This document shows positions 42,856 to 54,800 of a DNA stretch of 64,000 nt, piece by piece. The translations under genes were made by a program, and so were the position numbers. The stretch's first letter is position 1, and each line of letters starts with the position of its first letter. The stretch covers positions 639,501-703,500 of the forward strand of contig JADANN010000398.1 of NCBI GenBank assembly GCA_018806985.1, in the 5' to 3' direction. The notes below the pieces were generated by a model. The model saw nothing but the letters and a program-made list of their open reading frames with translations, was not told the origin of the DNA and did not search any database. Source of the stretch: Angiostrongylus vasorum. Lineage: Eukaryota; Nematoda; Chromadorea; Rhabditida; Metastrongylidae.

Positions 42856-45800
42856 GTAAGTGACTGATTAGGTACTTTTGACCTCAACGAATAATAGAGC
42901 ATCTTAATGACTTCAGAATATAAGAGATAAACACTAAGCGAGCCAAATTTATCACTTTTTATTTCCATTGCCTCACTATTTCAAATGAGTCTAGTGCTTG
43001 TTAAGCTAATTTCAACATTCATTCGAACCTATCTTTGTGTATAAATCTTTTAAGTCATAGCATAGAATCCAATAAATAAAACGTGTTCCTTCTTTGATAA
43101 GCTTGCGCGAGTTTGACAAGCCATTTTTATTCGGCTAATATTCCGACGTCTTCGTCTTCATCAGAGCCGATGATCCGAGTCGCTAGCTCACGGCTGTTCT
43201 TCATCTCGATGTGGCGTCTTCGGCTTCGTATTTAGTTAAGCCTTCTTCAGCGGACCATCTCCCGAATGAGGGGTACTCATTTGGTGATGCCCTTTATACA
43301 GGATGCTGATGGTTGATAGTAGTGATTATCCGGTGCTAACAACTTGGTTTTCCCGGTTAATTTATCCTGTAGAAGTCGGTGTCATTGTCAGCTAGCAAAG
43401 AGCCATAAGTAATAACATATAATCTTGAAAAAGTAATCCTTAAAGTGATAGCAGATAGCACTTTGCCGTCTCGGCCTCTTTTTTTTCATTTTTCAATTAA
43501 ACCTTTTTTTTGTCATGCAAATGCAACTCATTAGAAATAATGGGATCGCTGCACCTACTGTTTTCCTTGCAAGAGCTGTCAATTGTCTATCATTTTTTAG
43601 TGTAATTCTAAGTTTACTGAACGAACTGTAGATATTGCAGGACCGCCAAAACTTCTGGAGCAACCACCGGAAGAAGTGTGGTATCAACTGGACGAGAATC
43701 TCAGCCCACAGGCCAGGCCAATACTCAGATGCCATGCATCGGACAATGCAGAATCGTTAGTTTGCATTGCAAAAACCTTAAGCCCTTTCTGTGCTGGACT
43801 TTTTGCGAATAGGCTAATTTGCACTTTCCTATAGCGCGCTTTGTTTACAATCGGAAAACACACCTCAAATTTACCTGCAATTGTAATGAAAAAAGCGAAC
43901 GAAATAAAATCTGATTTAGAAAACAGAAAGAAAAAATAAAACAGATAAAGTGGATCGACTTCTTTTTCGGAATCCAATATTTGTGAATGAGGTTGACTTA
44001 TGGTGTTCTCAGATTTGTATGGTACAAAAACGGAGAGGTGATGGAGGTCGGCGGCGACATCGAATGGATCCGCGCCGGTCAGTCCGGCACCATCCAATTC
44101 GTCCGTCCACGACGAAGTCATGAAGGCTATTACCAGTGTTTTGTTTCCAATATTTTTCGGCACCGCCGTCTCCAATAAAGTCCATCTGAGACTCGGAGGT
44201 TTTGTTACATTTCGTTTCTTTTCTTTTTTTATCTTAGTAGTTTCACTTGTACCTTCCTATTTCCCAAAGATTTACTGTATCGACAATTTTACCGGGCTTG
44301 AAGGCTTACTATTAGGAAACAGAGTTTTTTGTAGAGGGACATTCGATCTCATTCTTGTAATTCTAGGACATTCTATCCGTAGCTTATTTTTCTAGGATTG
44401 TACGAAAAAAGAGGTCAGAGCGAACATTGACGAAAGAAATTTTCTAGTGAGTAGGCGGAAAAACGCAATTGAATTTGCGACGGAGAAAATCTATATTGTC
44501 AGATTTTCTTCGAAGAAGGTGTGTGGGAGCACACAACAGCCACTAAGTTTCTAGTCCTCAGCAGAATCTGTTCGGGATCGTTAGGGCGGCTTCCGTTCCT
44601 TGAATTCTCGTTGAAGACATGGACCACAACTCGGAGTATTAATAACGCAGAAATGATCATATATTTTAGACAACGGCTGAAAAGTGCGGTGGATTCGAAC
44701 AAATAAGAATGACAAAGAATTGTGCCGTACTGCCACATTATTTTCCTACAACATGCCAAGGGGCGCGTGTGGCGCAGTGGTCGGAGGTGCCCTGCAGAAC
44801 ACATACAGGGGATCGATCCTCGCGCCCATAGCTCAGCAAGCCTTCGATCCTATGGGGTCGGCAAATTGGTACCAGACTTGCCTGGGAGGATAGCAGCACT
44901 GGCTCGATACATCGGCAGGTCAACGCTAGTTATTGTAAAGGCCAGATATGCATTTAATCACCTCCAAACGATGCTTGATGGAATCGAATGCAGGACGCAT
45001 CCCTCAGGGACTGATAACGCTGTGATATTTATCCTTTCTTTCACAACATGCCAATGCGCACTCCTTAGCTGCATGTAATGGCTGAGCTTAATCATTTTCA
45101 GCCCATTTCCATACAAGACTTCGAAATTAATGGTGGTGAACTTTTTATGAATGAGTAGCTTTGAAGGAAATGGAGAACTTGTCCACAGTGACAATCATTT
45201 CCCTTAATGATGCAAAATGGACAGAAAAAAAGCATAAAATGTACTCCTTATTGCAGTTAAATTTCAAATCAACTTCGTTTTATCATGGAAGATTCGGAAA
45301 AAAAATTCTTGAAGGAAATCCCAAGTTTTAGGGTTAGTTTAGTTGTTGTTTTTCACTGAGTTCACTAAGTCGGTTGCTTTCAAGTGAAAGATTTCCGCAC
45401 AATCGAATAGTCGTCCCTTGTACGATGGGGTAAATCTTCATAGCGCTACCAAATGGGCCATAAAGTCCGAAGAATTGCGTCATTTCTTCATACGTCAGAC
45501 TTTTTATTAAATTGCGTTCGAACAAGTCATTTTCTCGTCCGTAGTTCCAGTTTAGCCATGTTGAATTGACTTTCCGCCGCTCGCATGGCCGTCGCCAATG
45601 TGGTTACGTAGGCGACTCGAAGGGACGCGTAGACAAGGATGACTTAGATCGGTCGCTCCATGGGGCTGTCTCTTCCAACAAAAATTTTACCGCTATTTCA
45701 ACCAAACCCCCAATGTCAAAAAGTTCAGTGAAAGTTTGATGTTGGCATAGATCTCGTTCGCTAGATCTAAGGAAACAATGCAGAGGAAACGAATTCTTAT

Positions 45801-48800
45801 GCTTCTGGTGTCTTTCCTCAGAATCGATATTTGCGCAAAAGAATGGTGTTTTCCTACCCTCTCTGTTGTTGCCTGAATACCTCATTCCTTCACAATTTCA
45901 AGTTTATAAACAGAGTATCTTCGGAATGACGATCGAGTCAAATGCCAGAAGATGCTGCTAGATGAAGAATTTCCTACATCGGTGGTTGATTTCACCTTGC
46001 TGAAGGCATTCTGGTGACGTTGCAGGAGCGCGGAGTTAACCGGATCACATTGGTAGCTTTTTTTAAACGTTTTTTTGCTGCACAGTGTTTACCCCTATCA
46101 GATGAAGGCTAAGGTTGATTCGGTCGCCTATAGACAGAACATTTTGTTAGGAAACCATAATTCAAGGTGACGTATGCTCTTCGAGAAAAGCGATGTCATT
46201 TTAGCTGAGTATCGTCATATGCTCATAGGTCGGTCAGATACACGTAGAAGAAGCAGCGCTAACGATAGTCGTTTCTTAGCAGTTGCTCCGAGTTAATAAG
46301 CTTTGTTGATGAGCTCGGAATACGGACATTACAGTACAACATTCAACGAAAGTAATGAATAAGGCTCATGATCAATAAACATCTTTGCATTTATCTTCAT
46401 TTTTGTATGAATTATTTATCCTATCAAGGAACCCAGAACCAGAATGTTCACTTCTCATGTCACATTTCTTCTCTCACTTTTTTTTTCTTTTCTGGTAAAC
46501 GTCACTGGCGATGTTAGTCCTCAGTGCAACTTTACTGAACCGACTGGCAACCACCAAATCCTTTAGTGATAAGCAACATGGGTTATCATGAATCGTTAAT
46601 TTCTCCCAATCATGGCCCGGTAGCAAGTCTTTTCACTGAATCTCGTTTTTTATAAAACTCTATAGTGCATCAGCTTTAAAATAACAACGAAGCATCTATG
46701 GGATTTAAGTTTTACTGGTTTTTGACAACATTTGGTAATGAGGTCTACGAGAAGACTTCAACTAAAAAGCTCGATTTCTTTTTAATGCTCAGGAAGAAAG
46801 AATAATGTAGCCAAGCAGGTCCAAATTCCTTAAGACCCACGCTTTCATTGTGCTGAAGTGAAGGAAAGGCAGAGCAGACCAAGTAAGTGGTGGACCAAAA
46901 AAAAACCTGATTAAAAAGAGGAGCATTTGGAAGGCGAGGGGTACTCGAGGTCTCGTGGGAATTTACGAGCAGCGACACACATTCAATGAGAAAATCATCA
47001 CTGCAGTAGCAGACGCCAGGACGCCAAAACCATTGAACCCCCAGAAATCCCTAGCACCATTATATTTAAGATCCTAAAAAAGCTCTCAAAAAATTGAGTG
47101 CGGGTGGGAACTTTACTGATACTGTTTCTTCATACAAAGCTACCACTTTGCTTTCTATGCACATGTGCTGAATCGAGAAACGACGCAAGAGATCGTTTCA
47201 GAGTTGGAGCACTTTCCACCACGACCAGTTCGGAGGATCGAAGTGATGGAGGGCGACTCGCTAACCATCGAATGCACACCACCCAGAGGCACTCCACCGC
47301 CGACTTTGTTCTGGCTGTACAGGTTCGATGCAGACCACTAGAAAAGCTTTCAGATGGTTCTCGATGGGGAGGGGGGCACGGATGCAGTGCACATTTAAGC
47401 GTTGCTGGTCATCCGGGGCCGAAGTGGGTAATTGAGATCGAATGTGCATTATCCTCGCTAATTCGATAAACCACTAAAGCCACATCTGAATATTCAAATT
47501 TCGATGGCTACGTCATCAGGACCAGATAATTGCTTTCAGCTCATCAGATGCATGAGTAATGCAAATTTTCAGTCCTATTGAAGTTATGCCTACCAAATGA
47601 CCTTTTTACTTATTTACTCTTTTTTGTTCTTCCACTCGTGTGCGCAACAGAACGGAGTAATCACTGGACCATTTGGCTACCTACAAAGAAAGGAATCATA
47701 GCGATATCTATAACAAACAGAAATCTATATTCATCAAATTAGACTAGATTTCAAAATTTTTGCGCCAGTCATGCATCCATTTGGCTGAAAGCAATTATGT
47801 GGTCTTGGTGACATAAAAAATAAAGCTCTCGACGTTAATCAATCCCTGAGGGATGCGTCATGCATTTGACTTCATTGAGCATCATTTGGAGGTGGTTGAA
47901 TGCATATCTGGCTTTTCCGATGACTCGCGGTGGCCTACCGATGTTTCGAGCCAGTGCTCGTATCCACGCACACAGGTCTAGTACCAATTTGCCGAACCCG
48001 GTGAGATGGAAGGTTCGGTGAGCCATGGGCGCGGGAATCGATTCCACGTGTGTGTTGTAGGGCGCCTCCAACCACTGCGCCACACGCGCCCCCTTGGTGG
48101 CACGGCCGTCGTAATTTGAATATTCAGAAGTGGCCCTAGTGGTTTATCGAAACTTAGAAGTACAAGGAGACGTATTTATGGGCGCAACACGTTACGTCTA
48201 GAATAACTGGCTATTAAGGACTCCATTCACTGATCGTTTTTAAGGCTAAAGTAGATTTAGCTCCCCATTTTTTAGCAGTAGAATCCAAGAAAATGAATCC
48301 AAGGCGTAAAACTACAATAAGTTCGCCAAATGACGACAAAAAAGCGATGAAAATGGAGGCGAGCTGAGTTGACGAGAGATGGCGTTCCACAAAACTTTAT
48401 TTTTCTCCGACGACATTCCAGTAGCTGCTACTTTTATGACAACAATGACGCCGGCGTATAGTTGCCGAAAATAAAGTTCGTAGTTTCATGTGCAAGCGCT
48501 GCTACTGAGTTCTTTTTTTACATGAGGAGTTCAAAAGCGAGTTTATCTTCCGAAAACTCATAATTATTACCATCATCGTGCTGTATGTGTGGAGTTCTAA
48601 GATGATCATTACCAAGCGGTGGAAAAAGCACGGGCTTTTGGTGTACGGTGTTAGTTTTTGGTTGCTGAGTATTGCTCAATGAGTGGTATCTCAGGGACAC
48701 TCAACACGGATCAGTGATTGAGACGATACGGCGGAAGCACATCACCGTCGACGGAGACGGAAAGCTACAATTCGCATCCGTTGAACTGGACGATGGACGA

Positions 48801-51800
48801 CCGGTAAGGCAACTCAATACGCTTACTTTTTAAGAGTCGAAGATTCTAAGAGATCCATTCAGAATCTGGTCTATGAATGTGCAGCCGGCTCTCCAGTGCT
48901 TCATGGCGAATACCGCTCTGGTGACCATGTACAGTTGGTGGTGACACCAACAGAAGGTAGTTTAGTTTTGACTCCGATTTAAACGATATTCACTCTGCTT
49001 TATTTCAATGAGCAAAAAAAATCCTACACGTATAATTTGTCACGGTTTTCGCTTTATCACGGCAACGGGAATTTGCTGTTATCTTGTGCTTCTGAAATAA
49101 TTGTTTGCACTCAGAATGCTAACCTCATAACCCGGATGGACTTTCTACTAATCTCGGAAGTGTCGAATAATTCAGCGTTTTCGATTTGAACGGACACGAC
49201 GTTGTCAGAATATGATTTGCAATACTAGCTCATGTTTCTGCTGTTTCGCTTCTTCAGAACCTAGAAACGTCAAGTGGACACGCAATCTGCTCAGTTAAGC
49301 ACTATCATAACCCAAACAGAATGGCGCAACACTTCAACTCAAAATAATAATCGCGTGGTAAACAGCTTTTTCTAGACACTCATCATTTTGTTATATGTAA
49401 GTCTTCCAGTTGTTCGGTGTATACCAGCCGCATTGAGTCCTACATAGGCGAGGAATGTGCCTGGCTTAGGTCAAAAAATCGGTCTGAGGTATGGCGCTAA
49501 GTCACGCTTTATCACAAGGCACTCATCCTTGCGGTTTACGCTTGAAGATTTTGCCCAAATGCTTTAAGAGTTTTACACGCTGATGCTTTGGATTCTTGCG
49601 CGAGGATGGTGACTTTTCCTTAAGTACCTTCGCCATTTTGTCTTTGTGCCATGCACCCCTAATGTAGTTTCTAGTTTAACTTTAAGGTTAAATACCAAGC
49701 CTTCTTTTATAAGGATCCAGAGTGATCCATCGGTAAACTCATACAATTACCGTCTTTACCGTCAGGGCGAATTATGGAGCTTTCGGTTATGCACACATTG
49801 TCATGGAAGAGGTTGCGTACTGGCTGGTGTCTTAGAGTGTTCAGAGTACTCTAAACATTTCTCATTTTCAGCAACATCTTTCCTTCTTACGAACTTGCTA
49901 ACAATGCACAAATATTTATGAGTATCGCGAAATGTTTAGGATTTCTCGGCTTTTTTTTGGCAGTTGCTGTACTAGGAAAAAGACACTTTGAGGAAATAGC
50001 AATGGTGTATGATTTTTGTGTAATAGTGTTTCTGTAAAGATCTTCATCGTTCATATCTTTATACGTCGGCGACCATAGTATGATTTTAAATTAGTTGGAG
50101 AGGGGGTCTAGTGCCCTCGGCCTAGTGTCCCATTTATTACCCCCGTAAATTACTCGTAACATTCACATAAAGTACAAGCTCTTCATGGGAGCGAAAGCAG
50201 AAAAAAGACAAAAATGAAGAAGCAAAAGAATGATTTGTAGAATGAAGTGAACATGGAACTGGATATATTATCTGAACGCCCAACTTTTGACGATTCGCTT
50301 AAAAGGAAATTTTGAAAGCAACTATAGCGAAATCAGTTGACACAAGTGGTCCCGTTAATCGTCGAGTCAGGCACTAGTGAGGTCCATTTGTCCTCGACGT
50401 CCACCAGAGTCACTCAAGGGACACACTTTTGGTGCTATTTCTGTCTTTTTTACTGACTCTGCCGTAGCATAGGTTCACCGTTTTTTCTCAGTTGGAGAGA
50501 ACTTGCCGGATAAAGAACCCACGATATAGATTGGATTTCGACATCTATGAACGTCCTCCAACTACCATAAGGCGCTGAGCCATAGCGAGGAATATAAATT
50601 GGCCTTTCTAAAAAGTGTTTAGACAGGAAGGTAACCACGAGAAGCTCAGTTGGTTTCGCCGTGGTGTAGACTCACCCACTGGAAGATTCCAAGATCAAGA
50701 TGTGGAAATACTTTCTTGGTGGAACAACTCATGCTATAAATCGCGGATTTGCAGGAACACCCTGTGATCGCAGCGAACCACTGGGGAGAATAAAACCAGC
50801 TAGAAAGTGGCTCAAACTGTGGTATATTGGCACTTTTCAGACGAATCAAGACTCTTATCATAGATCCCGTAACAAATTGTGCTGCACAAAAAACGGAACC
50901 ATTCGTGACATCGGGTGCAATGTACTTGTTCTCTGTAGCGTCAGCTATTAGTTGACCAGTCACTTGTGTGCAAGTTTTTTTCCTACGTGGCATAATCACA
51001 TCTGGCAGACGTCTACAAAGTAAGTATAGCGTGCTCTTTATTCTCTACTGTTATGGAGAATAGAAGTGCTGCTCGTCTACTTCTGACTAGTGAGGTAGGT
51101 CGAAGAGGAAAAATTGTTTTATTTCTAAAAAGTGAGTTGCTAACGCAAGGACTCGATGTGAATTAGTAATGGCTGATATATCTTTGTAGGACACTATCTC
51201 ATACAGAAATCATTCAGCCTTATCCTAGCAGACGGGATGTCTTAGAGCGGCGTGCGCTGCCAGAAATGCTTTAGGTCCAGGTGGAAAGTGGACGAATTGC
51301 TCGCGTTGAAATGAACTCGCCGGCACTGCGTCGTGATCTAATAAACTGTGCTACGTCCTACTGATCCACTATCGAAATCCTTTGTCTTCCATGAATCTAA
51401 AGGCCAGCTACTTCTGGCCACCCATAAGCGTCACTGCCGTTCTTTTTTTTACTATGCAGACTGTTTAAAAATGGCCGACACTCGCCATTTGAATGGCCTA
51501 TCGCATTTGTCGAATGGACAAAGCGCTTAGACGAATGAATTAATACGTAGTACTTTTTGTCCAATCAATCAGCAAGCGTAGAGGAGCCAACGAGTCCTAT
51601 AAATTGTGGCCTGCTGTCAAGGCATTCTCGCCCCTCACTTCTTCACAGTGGGGAAATTTTCTGCAAAGTACCGGGCGTTGTGGTTAATAGAATTCGCTTT
51701 GATAGGGAACGGAGTTCGGCAGTTTGCGGATGTCCAGAATAGAATATGCAGACAAAATAGAAAATATTGAAGTCTAGACGATCTGCCAACAAGACATACC

Positions 51801-54800
51801 TTTTCCATCACTTCGGCAGCATGAGATTCCAGGTCTCTAGTGAGGGAATTTTCTTTCTCTTGCTACATTTTGTCCATTGCGTAAGGACAGTTCTTTCCTG
51901 TAGTGATTTGCAAAGGCTTCAAAAGTTACTGTCGACGTGAGTCACCTGTAGTAGAGTTATTAGAGATGCCCTGCAAGGTACATGTAACCATTGGTTCGAT
52001 CTCGTCCCTTGACTTAACCACGTCCTCTATCGCTTCGAGGTCGAAAAAATTGGTACCAGACTTGTCAGAGAGGGCATAAAGACCCAACAATGCATTCAGT
52101 CTCCTGTTCAATGTTGTCGAATGTATGGAGCATCCGCAAGGGTTTGCCCACTGTCGAATTCCTGGTTTCTTTCATCCTTTGTGATGGATGGTTTGATTTT
52201 TGTAGAACGAAAAAGACGTCATAGTGCTCTTCTCATACAAATTTGTCTTCAGTGAATATTTAAGTGCTATATTTTTAACCATCAATATACAGACGTCGCC
52301 GACTGTTGCATTCCAATTTTACTTGAATATCACAATGCGATAAAGAGGCGGATCGACATTGTAGTTAAAACCAAGAGCAGTGCAGATTTCATAACCATGT
52401 TCCTTTTTACTTTCTGTTTAATTAATGCCTCCTCTTTTCGTAGTAGGTTGTTTTTGACCCTCTACCCTCATCATAAATGTCCTACTGTGTCTCGTGAAGT
52501 CTGATGTCAACGTCTCGCCGTATGGTCATTAATCATTTTTTTACGAAATAAAAAAAGAACAAAGCTCTAGGCGTTGATCAATCCCTGAGAGGTGCGCCAT
52601 ACTTTCGACTTTATCAAACATCGTTAGAGATGAGTGAATGTACATCTGGCCTTTACAGTGACTCGCGGTGGCCTATCAGTGCTGCTATCCTCCCATACAA
52701 GTTTGATACCAATTTGTCGATCTCGGAGGGATGGACGGTTTGGTGAACCTTGGCGTTTGGACCAATCCCATGTGTATTGCAGAGCGCCTCTAATCACTAC
52801 GCTACACGCGCCCTCTTTCTTGGCGAAATAGAATATTAGTACTGCGAAGCGCCTTTGTTCCTTATCTCAGCCAGTTTGTGCAAAGAAAGTTTTCTGATTC
52901 GCTTTTTTCTTGTTTTCATACTTATTATTTTTTTCTTCCCTGCTTTTCATGCAGGACTGACCTGCGTTCCTTGGAGTTGAGCTTTGATGTGCATCTGGGA
53001 GTTAATCTCCCTAGCAGGGTTTTTCAAGTCGAGAAGGAGTTCGATATTTCCATCTGGGTGGCCAGTAACCCGCCCTCTGGCAAAAGCGTTATCACCAACT
53101 AGCAACTGATGACGACCTTTGGAAGGTCCTGCTCAACCACTTATAGACTCCAGGGGAGGGAAATCTTTCCCAAGTTGTGAAGTACCACTCAAATGGGAAT
53201 TCTGCTGAAGTCTAAAGAATTATTCGTGGTTTGTAAACAAAGACAGTTAAGGAATCCAAGTATCACCTGTATCACCTGTAGTCCCGTGATCGTCGAGTGA
53301 CTCGAACGGGCGCCAGTAAATCTTCCACTTTTCCCTGTAGCTTTCAAGAGTAGCCCAGTGGGTTTTGCTCGCTCTAGGGACTCGTTGAGCATCATATCTT
53401 TCTTCTAGGCTCTTCGTGAAGAACTCTGACCATCGGGTCTGTGGTCTTCCTGCAGTACGTTTGACATCCAGAGGAATCCAGTCACTAACGGCTCTTGTCC
53501 ATCTGTTGTCGTTCATACGCATTAAGTGTCTGGCCCACCTTATCTTCGACTGTTGGCGTACAGAACGGCACCTTTGATTTTTGATCGTTGACGTAGGTCA
53601 GAGCTTCGGATCCCATCCCTTACTTGTGTGAAACGGGATACACCTGGTCGCCATCAAAGTATCAATGAATGGCGCAAGCCCCAAGCCGCTCGGTTCCTTC
53701 TTAGCTCTGGAGCTAAGTCGTTAAACATGTCGATTTCCCGACCTAGATATACATAGCTGGAGCATTCGGAGATACTCGTTCCGTTGAGCATGAATAGGGC
53801 ACACGAAACCAACCCATTCTTCATAAACATCGTTTTTGTGAGATTTAGTCGAAGACCAATCTTTCCACAGGCTTTATCAAAGTCGACAAGCATACTTTCC
53901 GCTTGGCTAATGTTTGGTATTATAAGGACGATGTCATCAGCAAAGCGAAGATGGTGTAACTGCCGACCATTGATTTTCACTCCCATATTATCGCATTACA
54001 ATGTTCGCATGATCGTTGTAGAATGGTGATATCTTGGTTGTGAAATTTTTGTACAACTGACGAAGAATCTTTATATACTGAGTAGGGACTCCTTGACTAT
54101 CAAGGGCTCCCATGACTGTTGTTGAATCAAAGGCCTTTAAATCGATGAAAGTGAGACAGAGCGGACTTTTTGTCCTCTCGCGATACTTCAATGAGCCTTG
54201 CTATCATGTGGATGTGGTCCATCGTTGTAAATCCTTTTCGAAACCCTGCTTGATCACATGGCTGTCCTTCATCCAGTGTTCTGCCAATCCTGTTATCCCA
54301 TTCCAGTGTTCTCATTGTGAAAAGGTGACTCGACTGAAATGTTTGCAGACGACAGACAACAAGCAGATTGGGCGATAGTTGCCGATATCGCGTAGGTCAC
54401 CCTTCTTGAACAATAACACGGTCTTGCTGATCTTCCACTAGATAGGAACCTTGCATTCAGACAGGTAACATGTGAAGAGCCTAGCCAGTTGTTTACGAGA
54501 ACTGGCGGAAGGTCATCAGGTTTTCTGATCTTATCCTGTCCGGACCTGGTGCTGTTTGATTTTTCACCGAAGAAATGGCATGTAGAATTTCGGAAGGGAG
54601 AACCGGTGGTACAACATATCCATCCTCTTTATTTCATATAACAGGGAGGTGGACGTGGCTATCGAAGAGATCTGAGTAGTATTCGTGAATGATTTTTCTC
54701 CATTACCTTTCTGGACGCTGTAAGTGTTCCGTCTGGGCGTGGGAGTGCAGTCATCTTGGTCTTGTAATTGGCGAAGCTTCGGTGGGCTTTGCGAACGTTT

